A DNA stretch of 46,175 nt from Cellulomonas uda (GTDB lineage: Bacteria > Actinomycetota > Actinomycetes > Actinomycetales > Cellulomonadaceae). This document shows, piece after piece, positions 39,691 through 46,175 of this stretch. The translations under genes and the position numbers were made by a program. The notes below the pieces were generated by a model. That model was not told the DNA's origin. It searched no databases and worked only from the letters and a program-made list of their open reading frames with translations. Every line of letters starts with the position of its first letter. Position 1 is the stretch's first letter. The stretch lies in contig NZ_BJLP01000033.1 in the NCBI RefSeq assembly GCF_006538705.1, positions 1 through 46,175 of the forward strand, written 5' to 3'.

Positions 39691-42083
39691 GCCCCCGCCC
39701 CGACGTACCGGGCGAGGTGCTCGCCCGTCAGCGTCGAGGCGTCCGCGACGAGCGCGGCGGGCGTGCCCTCGAACACCACGCGACCACCGTCGTGGCCCGC
39801 GCCCGGGCCGAGGTCGATGATCCAGTCCGCGTGCGCCATGACCGCCTGGTGGTGCTCGATCACGACCACCGACTTGCCCGAGTCGACCAGCCGGTCCAGC
39901 AGCGCGAGCAGCTGCTCGACGTCCGCGAGGTGCAGCCCCGACGTGGGCTCGTCGAGCACGTAGACGCCCCCGTCGGTGCCCATGTGCGTCGCGAGCCTGA
40001 GGCGCTGACGCTCGCCGCCGGACAGGGTCGTCAGCGGCTGTCCCAGGCTCAGGTAGCCGAGCCCGACGTCGACGAGCCGGTCGAGGATCTTGTGCGCGGC
40101 GGGGGTGCGCGCGTCGCCCGCGGCGAAGAACTCCTCGGCCTCCGCGACCGGCATGTCGAGCACGTCGGCGATGTTCCGCCCGCCGAGCGTGTACTCGAGC
40201 ACCGCGGCCTGGAACCGCCGCCCCTCGCACTCCTCGCACGGCGTGGTGACGCCGCCCATCATCGCGAGGTCCGTGTAGATCACGCCCGCGCCGTTGCACG
40301 CGGGGCACGCACCCTCGGAGTTCGCGCTGAACAGCGCGGGCTTGACCCCGTTGGCCTTCGCGAACGCCTTGCGGATCGACTCGAGCAGCCCCGTGTACGT
40401 CGCGGGGTTGCTGCGGCGCGAGCCGCGGATGGCCGACTGGTCGATCTCCACGACGTCGTCCCGCCGGCCGAGCGAGCCGTGGATGAGCGAGCTCTTGCCG
40501 GACCCGGCCACGCCCGTGACCACGACGAGCACGCCGAGCGGGACGTCCACGTCCACGTCCTGCAGGTTGTGCGTGCTCGCACCACGGATCTCGATCGCGC
40601 CCGTCGACGTGCGGACCTCGTCCTTGAGGCGCGCACGGTCGTCGAGGTGCCGCCCGGTGAGCGTCCCGGACCTGCGCAGCGCCTCGACCGTGCCCTCGAA
40701 GCACACCTGCCCGCCCGCCGAGCCCGCGCGCGGGCCCAGGTCGACCACGTGGTCGGCGATCTCGATCGACTCCGGCTTGTGCTCCACGACGAGCACGGTG
40801 TTGCCCTTGTCCCGCAGCTGGAGCAGGAGGTCGTTCATGCGCTGCACGTCGTGCGGGTGCAGGCCGATCGTCGGCTCGTCGAACACGTACGTCACGTCGG
40901 TGAGCGACGAGCCGAGGTGCCGGATCATCTTGGTGCGCTGCGCCTCGCCGCCGGACAACGTGCCCGCCGGCCGGTCGAGGCTGAGGTAGCCGAGGCCGAT
41001 GTCGACGAACGAGTCGAGCGTCTCGGTCAGCGACGTCAGCAGGGGTGCGAGGGACGGCTCGTCGATGCCGCGCACCCACTGCGCCAGGTCGCTGATCTGC
41101 ATCGCGCACGCGTCGGCGATCGAGACGCCCCCGATGGTCGACGAGCGCGCGGTCTCGTTGAGCCGGGTGCCGTGGCACTCGGGGCACGTGGTGAACGTGA
41201 CCGCACGGTCGACGAACGCGCGGATGTGCGGCTGCATCGCCTCGCGGTCCTTGGACAGGAACGACTTCTGGATGCGCGGGACCAGGCCCTCGTACGTGAC
41301 GTTGATGCCCTCGACCTTGATCCGCACCGGCTCCTTGTAGAGCAGGTCGTCGAGCTCCTTCTTGCTGTACTCCCCGAGCGGCTTGTCGGGGTCGAAGAAC
41401 CCGGACTCGCGGAAGATCCGGCCGTACCAGCCGTCCATCGTGTAGTTCGGGATCGTGAGGGCGCCCTCGTTGAGCGACCTGCTCGCGTCGAACAGCGCCG
41501 TGAGGTCGAAGTCCGTGACCGAGCCCATCCCCTCGCAGCGCGGGCACATGCCGCCGAGCTGCGTGAACGAGCGCCGCTCGGTCTTCGCCCCGTGCGCGCC
41601 CTCGACCGTGACGGCACCGCCGCCGCGCACGGTCGGGATGTTGAACGCGAACGCCTGCGACGAGCCGATGTACGGCTGCCCGAGACGCGAGAACAGGATG
41701 CGCAGCTTCGCGTTGACGTCCGTCGCGGTGCCGACCGTCGAGCGCGAGTTCGCGCCCATGCGCTCCTGGTCGACGATGATCGCCGTGGTCAGCCCTTCCA
41801 GGACGTCCACGTCCGGGCGCGGCAGGTTCGGCATGAAGCCCTGCACGAACGCCGGGTAGGTCTCGTTGATCATGCGCTGCGACTCGGCCGCGATCGTGCC
41901 GAACACGAGCGAGCTCTTGCCCGAGCCGGACACGCCCGTGAACACCGTGAGCCGCCGCTTGGGCAGGTCGACGTCCACGTCCTTGAGGTTGTTCTCGCGC
42001 GCGCCGCGCACGCGGATGAGGTCGTGGCTGTCCGCCGCGTGGCGAGTCGCGTCGTCGGTGACGCGGTCCCGGGTGCTCGTCAT
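39678..42083 (-). CDS. UvrA-like ABC ATPase lacking the UvrB-binding insertion (drug-resistance type)
   Basis: 801 aa with two ABC cassettes: Walker A GVSGSGKSSLVFGT and GVAGSGKSSLIHGS, signatures LSGGEAQR and LSGGERQR, Walker B VFDEPTIGLHPHD and VLDEPTSGLHLAD. Zinc-binding CxxC pairs are CPRC, CPEC, CPAC and CEEC. Canonical UvrA is ~950 aa; the shortening in the first cassette corresponds to the UvrB-interaction region, placing it with DrrC-like/class II UvrA paralogues linked to resistance to DNA-binding drugs. It is thus unlikely to be the main repair UvrA. ATG at 42083 six bases after TAGCGT (leaderless). Confidence 0.94.
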   Translation of the reverse strand: MTSTRDRVTDDATRHAADSHDLIRVRGARENNLKDVDVDLPKRRLTVFTGVSGSGKSSLVFGTIAAESQRMINETYPAFVQGFMPNLPRPDVDVLEGLTTAIIVDQERMGANSRSTVGTATDVNAKLRILFSRLGQPYIGSSQAFAFNIPTVRGGGAVTVEGAHGAKTERRSFTQLGGMCPRCEGMGSVTDFDLTALFDASRSLNEGALTIPNYTMDGWYGRIFRESGFFDPDKPLGEYSKKELDDLLYKEPVRIKVEGINVTYEGLVPRIQKSFLSKDREAMQPHIRAFVDRAVTFTTCPECHGTRLNETARSSTIGGVSIADACAMQISDLAQWVRGIDEPSLAPLLTSLTETLDSFVDIGLGYLSLDRPAGTLSGGEAQRTKMIRHLGSSLTDVTYVFDEPTIGLHPHDVQRMNDLLLQLRDKGNTVLVVEHKPESIEIADHVVDLGPRAGSAGGQVCFEGTVEALRRSGTLTGRHLDDRARLKDEVRTSTGAIEIRGASTHNLQDVDVDVPLGVLVVVTGVAGSGKSSLIHGSLGRRDDVVEIDQSAIRGSRRSNPATYTGLLESIRKAFAKANGVKPALFSANSEGACPACNGAGVIYTDLAMMGGVTTPCEECEGRRFQAAVLEYTLGGRNIADVLDMPVAEAEEFFAAGDARTPAAHKILDRLVDVGLGYLSLGQPLTTLSGGERQRLRLATHMGTDGGVYVLDEPTSGLHLADVEQLLALLDRLVDSGKSVVVIEHHQAVMAHADWIIDLGPGAGHDGGRVVFEGTPAALVADASTLTGEHLARYVGAGAQTR

Positions 42084-42089
42084 GCGGTC

Positions 42090-42095
42090 ACGCTA
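42090..42095 (-). promoter_or_regulatory. -10 box of leaderless UvrA-like gene
   Basis: TAGCGT on the minus strand, six bases before ATG 42083, in the 43-bp gap after the GH43 gene. Confidence 0.65.
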
Positions 42096-42126
42096 ACGGG
42101 CGCGTCCCACACTCCTCGAGCGCGCG

Positions 42127-43581
42127 TCACAGGTACCAGTCGGGACCCATCGCCTCGTCGTGCCCCCGGTACTCGAACGACCGCACGGTCAGCGTCCCGC
42201 GCTCCGCGACCGGCCCGACCATGCGACCCGTGAACCCGCCCGCGACCTCGGTGGACAGGTACCGCCCGTCGAGCCGGCCCAGCTCGCGGCGGCCCTGCGC
42301 GTCCTCGACCGCCGCGACGATCTCGTCCGGCCCACGCCGGATGTCGAACCGCCCCTTCGGGGACGGGCGCACCGCGACCTCCAGCAGCGCGTCGTCGTCG
42401 ACCTCCGCCTCGCCGAGCACCGACGTGAGCGTGCCCACGCGTGCGACCGCGCGCACCCGCGAACCCTCGACCTCGAGCGTCACCGCGTGCTGCGGGTCCA
42501 TCCGCACCTCGAGCCCGCCGACGACGCCGGGCCCCGCCTCGACACGGGCGTGCGCGACCACCACCTCGTGCTCCTGCCGCCGCCCGACGAACGTGCGCCC
42601 CGCCGGCTGCGCCGACAGCTCCCACGCCTCGCCCGCGCGCCGCAGCACCTCGTCGGGGAACACGTGCGCCCCCACCCACGAGTCCGCGGGACCGCGCTCG
42701 CGGAGCGGCGCGACCTCGTCGGGCTCGATGGGCTCCCCCACGACCGGCCACCCGTCGACCCACGTCACCTCGACCGCGAACGTCTCGCGGCCCCGCACGT
42801 GGAACGCCGGGAAGTAGCCGCGCGGCCGCACCCCGAGGAACACCATCGCCCACGAGCCGTCCGGCCGCTGGACCAGGTCCGCGTGCCCCGTGCTGCGCAC
42901 CACACCACCCGTGCTGCGCGCCGTCAGGACCGGGTTGCCCGGGTACGGCTCCCACGGGCCGGACGGCGAGGGGCCGCGCGCGATCGTCTCCATGTGCCCC
43001 GCGGCGGTGCCGCCCTCCGCGGCCATCAGGTACCACCGGCCGTCCACCCGGTACAGGTGCGGGCCCTCGACGTGCTCGCCGCCCGTGCCCTCCCACACCA
43101 GGCGCGGCTCGGTCAGCAGCTCGCCCGTCGCCGGGTCCAGCACCGCCTGGCGCAGGCCCTGGTCGCACCACGTGAGGTAGCACGTGCCGTCCTCGTCCCA
43201 CGCCAGGTCCGGGTCGATGCCGCCCGCACCCTCGATGCGGACCGGCGCGCTCCACGGCCCCGCGGGGTCGTCCGCCGTGACCAGTAGGTGGCCCGGACCG
43301 TCCGAGACGTTCGTCGTGACCATCCAGAACCGGCCGTCGTGGTGCCGCAGCGTCGGGGCGTAGATGCCACCCGACGGGTTCGCGTCCGCGACCTTCAGCT
43401 GTTCCGGCGTGTGCAGCGCGTGGCCCACCGGTGTCCAGGTCAGCAGGTCGTCGGAGGTGAAGATCGGCACCCCCGGCGCGTACTCGAAGCTCGAGCACGC
43501 GAGGTAGTAGGTGTCCCCCACCCGGCACACGGAGGGGTCGGGGTGGAAGCCCGGGATCACGGGACGCGACGGCAGCGGCAC
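42127..43581 (-). CDS. glycoside hydrolase family 43 enzyme (beta-xylosidase/arabinofuranosidase type)
   Basis: 484 aa, no signal peptide, so intracellular. The five-bladed propeller begins PVIPGFHPDPSVCRVGDTYY (general-base Asp in HPDPS), with GGIDPDLAWDEDG (pKa-modulating Asp) and HVEGPHLY (catalytic acid Glu). The C-terminal ~180 residues form a beta-sandwich, as in xylan beta-xylosidases of GH43 subfamilies. It should release xylose or arabinose from imported oligosaccharides. The start is the GTG at 43581 (AGGGTGG upstream) or the in-frame GTG at 43590. It is divergent from the ribokinase remnant across a strong inverted repeat that probably controls both. Confidence 0.93.
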   Translation of the reverse strand: MPLPSRPVIPGFHPDPSVCRVGDTYYLACSSFEYAPGVPIFTSDDLLTWTPVGHALHTPEQLKVADANPSGGIYAPTLRHHDGRFWMVTTNVSDGPGHLLVTADDPAGPWSAPVRIEGAGGIDPDLAWDEDGTCYLTWCDQGLRQAVLDPATGELLTEPRLVWEGTGGEHVEGPHLYRVDGRWYLMAAEGGTAAGHMETIARGPSPSGPWEPYPGNPVLTARSTGGVVRSTGHADLVQRPDGSWAMVFLGVRPRGYFPAFHVRGRETFAVEVTWVDGWPVVGEPIEPDEVAPLRERGPADSWVGAHVFPDEVLRRAGEAWELSAQPAGRTFVGRRQEHEVVVAHARVEAGPGVVGGLEVRMDPQHAVTLEVEGSRVRAVARVGTLTSVLGEAEVDDDALLEVAVRPSPKGRFDIRRGPDEIVAAVEDAQGRRELGRLDGRYLSTEVAGGFTGRMVGPVAERGTLTVRSFEYRGHDEAMGPDWYL

Positions 43582-43612
43582 GGCGACCACCCTGCCACGG
43601 CAGCACGCGGAC

Positions 43613-43655
43613 GTGGGTGGAGAAACGCTCACCTGGCAAGCGTTTCTCCACCCAC
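43613..43655. promoter_or_regulatory. operator: perfect 17-bp inverted repeat
   Basis: Arms GTGGGTGGAGAAACGCT (43613-43629) and its exact complement (43639-43655), 9-bp spacer. The AAACGCT/AGCGTTT halves are of the LacI-operator type. The right arm exactly fills the -35/-10 spacer of the rightward promoter, so binding would block it; it also lies 32 bp upstream of the GH43 start. Confidence 0.7.
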
Positions 43656-43661
43656 TAACCT
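43633..43661 (+). promoter_or_regulatory. sigma-70-type promoter facing the ribokinase remnant and acetyltransferase
   Basis: -35 CTGGCA (43633-43638), 17-bp spacer, -10 TAACCT (43656-43661). This is the best two-box promoter seen in the window. Start expected near 43,668. Confidence 0.6.
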
Positions 43662-43707
43662 GACCCCGGGCGCGGGCGGGCCCGGGGGGGGTGGGTCGGG
43701 CTCGGTC

Positions 43708-44082
43708 GTGGGCGGAGGGGCCGATCCACTCGTCGTGAACGAGCACGAGGCCGCGACGCTCCTGGGCCGCGCGCTCGACTCCCCCGCCGCGGCGGCGCGC
43801 GAGCTCCGCGGGCTCGGCGTGCGGTCCGTCGTCGTCACGCTCGGCGCCGCGGGGCTCGTCGGGCACGACGAGCACGGCGCCTGGTCACAGCCCGCCCGGC
43901 ACGTCACGCCCGTCGACACGACCGGAGCCGGCGACGCGTTCGCCGGCGCGCTCGCCGCCCGCGTCGCGGCAGGTCACGGGCTGCGCGAGGCGTCCGCCCA
44001 CGCGACGCGCGTCGCGGCATACTCGGTCACCCGCCTCGGCGCGCAGCCGTCCTACCCCGGACCGGCCGACCCGCTGCCCTGA
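43708..44082 (+). pseudogene. rbsK: 5'-truncated ribokinase (PfkB family), C-terminal part only
   Basis: About 124 codons match the last ~40% of ribokinase: VVNEHEAATLLG, VVVTLGAAGLVG, the catalytic/anion-hole DTTGAGDAFAGALAARV, and AAYSVTRLGAQPSYP at the end. Ribokinases are ~300 aa; the substrate-binding N-terminus and the GGKGAN-type motif are absent from all frames upstream, where GH43 lies divergently. Before the conserved part is a G/C homopolymer-rich junction (43,666-43,700). GTG at 43708 or 43735 could start a short protein, but it could not bind ribose properly. The promoter-operator in front is intact and the acetyltransferase follows by 17 bp, so it may persist as a leader of that gene. 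Confidence 0.8.
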
Positions 44083-44099
44083 GCCCACCGGAGACCGTC

Positions 44100-44699
44100 A
44101 TGGACCTCGACGCGCAGCGCCGCCACATCCTCACAGGCGCGATGTACGACGACCTCACCCCCGAGCTCGTCGCCGCCCGTGAGCGGGCCGTGCTCGCCAC
44201 CGACCGGTACAACGCCGCGTTCGGCCGGCCGCCGCACGAGCGCCTCGCGCTGCTGCGTGCGCTGCTCGGCTCGGCCGGCGAGGGTGCGCACCTCGAACCC
44301 ACGTTCCGGTGCGAGTTCGGGTTCAACATCCGCGTCGGTCGGAACTTCTACGCGAACTTCGACTGCGTGATGCTCGACGGCGGCGGCATCACCATCGGCG
44401 ACGACGTGCTGCTCGGCCCGCGCGTCGGCATCTTCACCTCCAACCACGCGCTCGACCCCGCCGAGCGCGCCGCGGGCGCCTGCTACGCGCGGCCCGTCAC
44501 CATCGGCTCACGCGTGTGGGTCGGTGGGCACGTCACCATCAACCCGGGCGTGACCATCGGCGACGGCGCCGTGATCGGCTCGGGCAGCGTCGTCACCCGC
44601 GACGTCCCGCCGAGCACGGTCGCGGCCGGTGTCCCGGCCCGCGTCCTGCGCGCGATCACCGACGCCGACCGCACGGGCTACACCCCCACCCACCTCTGA
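44100..44699 (+). CDS. maa: sugar O-acetyltransferase (maltose/galactoside acetyltransferase family)
   Basis: 199 aa. The N-terminal Mac domain (MLTG-like HILTGAMYDDLTPEL) is followed by left-handed beta-helix hexapeptide repeats (ITIGDDVLLGPRVGIFTS, VTIGSRVWVGGHVTINPGV, VTIGDGAVIGSGSVVTRDVP). The catalytic His is in TSNHALDP. It forms trimers and acetylates sugars with acetyl-CoA, thought to detoxify non-metabolised sugars. ATG at 44100 has GGAG six bases upstream. Second gene of the unit behind the truncated ribokinase. Confidence 0.94.
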   Translation: MDLDAQRRHILTGAMYDDLTPELVAARERAVLATDRYNAAFGRPPHERLALLRALLGSAGEGAHLEPTFRCEFGFNIRVGRNFYANFDCVMLDGGGITIGDDVLLGPRVGIFTSNHALDPAERAAGACYARPVTIGSRVWVGGHVTINPGVTIGDGAVIGSGSVVTRDVPPSTVAAGVPARVLRAITDADRTGYTPTHL

Positions 44700-44724
44700 C
44701 TTAGGACGACGGGTGGAGAAGGTC

Positions 44725-44759
44725 GCGCCACGCCAGACGTCCTCCACACGACGTGGCGC
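44725..44759. terminator. possible bidirectional terminator hairpin
   Basis: 8-bp inverted repeat GCGCCACG (44725-44732) / CGTGGCGC (44752-44759) with a 19-nt loop that can fold further (ACGTC/GACGT). It lies between the convergent acetyltransferase and permease genes. Loop length makes it only a fair candidate. Confidence 0.4.
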
Positions 44760-44799
44760 CGGCGGCCCCCGAGCCTCCTCGGCCCCCTGAGCTGGGCCG

Positions 44800-45987
44800 T
44801 CAGTCGGCGCGGACCGCCTGGGCGGGCTCGACCGCGGCCGCCCGCAGCGCGGGGTAGAGCGACGACACGACGCCCGCGACGAGCCCGATCGTCGGCCCGA
44901 GGAGGGCCGACACCGGGTTCACGGACGCCGTCCAGCCGTTGACGGCGGCCACCACGACGACCGCGACGGCCGCGAGCGCGCTCCCCGTCACCCCGCCGAC
45001 CGCACCACTGAGCGCGCCCTCGGTCCAGAACATCGCCGCCACGCGGGCGCGCGACGCGCCGATCGCGCGGCGCAACCCGATCTCGCCGGTGCGGGACATC
45101 ACCGACACGACCATGGCGTTCCCGATGAGCAGGACGGTCAGCGCGAGCAGCAGGGCACCTACCCAGGCGGCGAGCCGGTCGAGCTGGGTCGACACGCCGG
45201 TGCGGAGCGCGGAGACGTCGACGACCTGCGACGACGCGAGGTCCTGGGGCGCGTCCGGGCGCACCGCGAGCCGGACCACGTCCGCGACGACGGTTCCCGC
45301 ACCCGGGGCGCTGCGGACCGTCATCGTGGTCGCGACGTCGCTGCCCGCGATGCCGACCGCGAGGCGGTACGGGATCGCGACGACGTCGGTGAGCGTCGCG
45401 TCACCGCTGTCGTCGAGGAACCCGACGACCTGGAACGGCTCGCCGTTCACCCGGATCGTGAGGCCCGTCGGGTCGAGCGTGGGAGGCACGTCGAGAGCCT
45501 CCGCCGCGTCCAGGCCGAGCAGCGCGACGGGTTGCGCGCCGTCGAGCATCCACGCGGCGCGGTGCGGGGCCCGCACGGCCTCCAGGTACCCGGAGGTCAG
45601 CCCGGCCACCGTCACCCCGGCGACCGGTTCGGTGCGCTCGGCGCGGGTCACGGTCACCGTCGTGACCTCGCCCGGTTCGAGGCGCTGCCCCGCGGCGTCG
45701 ACGAGGTCGACCGCGGCGACGCGGGCCGAGGCGTCGTCGGGGAACAGCGGGTCGTCGGCCGTGGCCTGCACGCCCGACGACGCGACGACCGAGATGAGGT
45801 CCAGCGTCGAGGCCGCCATGTCGGCGTCGACCTGCCGTGCCGCGACCGTCGAGATCCCGACGGCCGACAGGAGCGTGCCGGTGCTCATCGCGACCGCCGC
45901 GATCATCAGCGCGGTGCGGGCGCGGCGGGCGTGCATCTCGACGGCGACATCGGCCAGCACGTCCCGCACGGTCGCCCAGCGACTCAC
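44800..45987 (-). CDS. ABC transporter permease, FtsX/MacB type
   Basis: 395 aa. First transmembrane helix ~27-50, a large extracytoplasmic MacB-like periplasmic core domain (~55-260), then three helices (~268-295, ~318-345, ~358-382). The cytosolic loop TGEIGLRRAIGASRARVAAMFWTEG is the conserved FtsX coupling segment, and it ends LYPALRAAAVEPAQAVRAD as expected. It works with the ATPase encoded just upstream in mechanotransmission or export of peptides, lipids or drugs rather than import. GTG at 45987 overlaps the ATPase stop (GTGA); a GTG one codon earlier is also possible. Confidence 0.92.
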   Translation of the reverse strand: MSRWATVRDVLADVAVEMHARRARTALMIAAVAMSTGTLLSAVGISTVAARQVDADMAASTLDLISVVASSGVQATADDPLFPDDASARVAAVDLVDAAGQRLEPGEVTTVTVTRAERTEPVAGVTVAGLTSGYLEAVRAPHRAAWMLDGAQPVALLGLDAAEALDVPPTLDPTGLTIRVNGEPFQVVGFLDDSGDATLTDVVAIPYRLAVGIAGSDVATTMTVRSAPGAGTVVADVVRLAVRPDAPQDLASSQVVDVSALRTGVSTQLDRLAAWVGALLLALTVLLIGNAMVVSVMSRTGEIGLRRAIGASRARVAAMFWTEGALSGAVGGVTGSALAAVAVVVVAAVNGWTASVNPVSALLGPTIGLVAGVVSSLYPALRAAAVEPAQAVRAD

Positions 45988-46175
45988 CACCGCACCCCTT
46001 TCTCGAGCCGTCCCGCGCGCAGCCGCACGGTCCGGTCCGCCCAGGCGGCGATGCGGTCGTCGTGCGTGATGACCAGCACCGCGACGCCTGCGGCCGCCTG
46101 CTCGTCGAACAGCGCAAGGACGTTCTCGGCGTTCTGCGGGTCGAGGCTGCCCGTCGGCTCGTCGGCGAGGACGAG
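45984..46175 (-). CDS. ABC transporter ATPase, LolD/MacB type (C-terminal part, cut by window end)
   Basis: The last 63 residues of an ATPase continue beyond the window. They contain Walker B with D-loop (LVLADEPTGSLDPQNAEN) and the H-loop ITHDD, followed by ADRTVRLRAGRLEKG, the typical end of LolD/MacB-family ATPases. It pairs with the FtsX-type permease, overlapping its start by 4 bp. Confidence 0.93.
   Translation of the reverse strand, partial: LVLADEPTGSLDPQNAENVLALFDEQAAAGVAVLVITHDDRIAAWADRTVRLRAGRLEKGVRW

Noticed and set aside
39678..42083. Main nucleotide-excision repair UvrA
   Set aside because: At ~800 aa it lacks the UvrB-binding region expected in the ~950-aa repair enzyme and matches the resistance-type paralogues better.

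Overview
The window is very GC-rich, densely coded DNA from a high-GC actinobacterium. A Cellulomonas-like member of the Micrococcales is the best guess (inference). Supporting features are an intact conservon (cvnABCD), a proteasome activator of the Bpa/PafE type ending in GQYL, many starts with a TAnnnT box 6-7 nt upstream and no Shine-Dalgarno (leaderless genes), an AglEFG-type sugar importer with no ATPase of its own, a GH43 glycosidase and LacI-type regulation. There is no prophage, insertion sequence, CRISPR array or rRNA. The gene content is mostly housekeeping plus carbohydrate use.

Layout. 1-1,058: end of an unrecognised gene, tRNA-Ser(UGA), and a small secreted protein. 1,059-7,969 (minus): conservon cvnA-B-C-D, its hairpin terminator and a PIN-domain gene; CvnA carries a ~985-residue repeat-rich tail. 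8,213-9,868 (plus): quinone oxidoreductase and Bpa. 9,881-14,165 (minus): EamA exporter and the aglEFG importer, with a perfect 17-bp hairpin between aglE and aglF. 14,378-19,620: HAD phosphatase and serS, then lipid kinase and GntR on the other strand, then pheA. 19,607-24,037: a 1,476-residue membrane protein made of two tandem copies of one ~730-residue module. 24,085-26,481: glycosyltransferase, ogt and a DUF5926-like protein. 26,848-31,806: pgm, LacI regulator, MFS, AraC and VOC genes. 31,820-36,133: VanY-like peptidase, DesK/DesR-type two-component pair, MFS. 36,315-42,083: YtxH-like protein, amidohydrolase, universal stress protein, small alarmone synthetase, UvrA-like ABC ATPase. 42,127-44,699: GH43 enzyme facing a 5'-truncated ribokinase and a sugar acetyltransferase across a strong operator. 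44,800-46,175: FtsX/MacB-type exporter, cut by the window end.

How the genes fit. CvnA-D should form a membrane-associated kinase/G-protein signalling complex. AglEFG, pgm, GH43, the acetyltransferase and the LacI regulator point to uptake and use of plant-derived sugars. serS-HAD and pheA are core metabolism. The least explained items are the duplicated membrane protein, two near-identical composite inverted-repeat elements in divergent intergenic regions (16,503-16,636 and 26,527-26,678), the truncated ribokinase behind an intact promoter-operator, and the CvnA tail. All calls come from reading the sequence; no database search was run.
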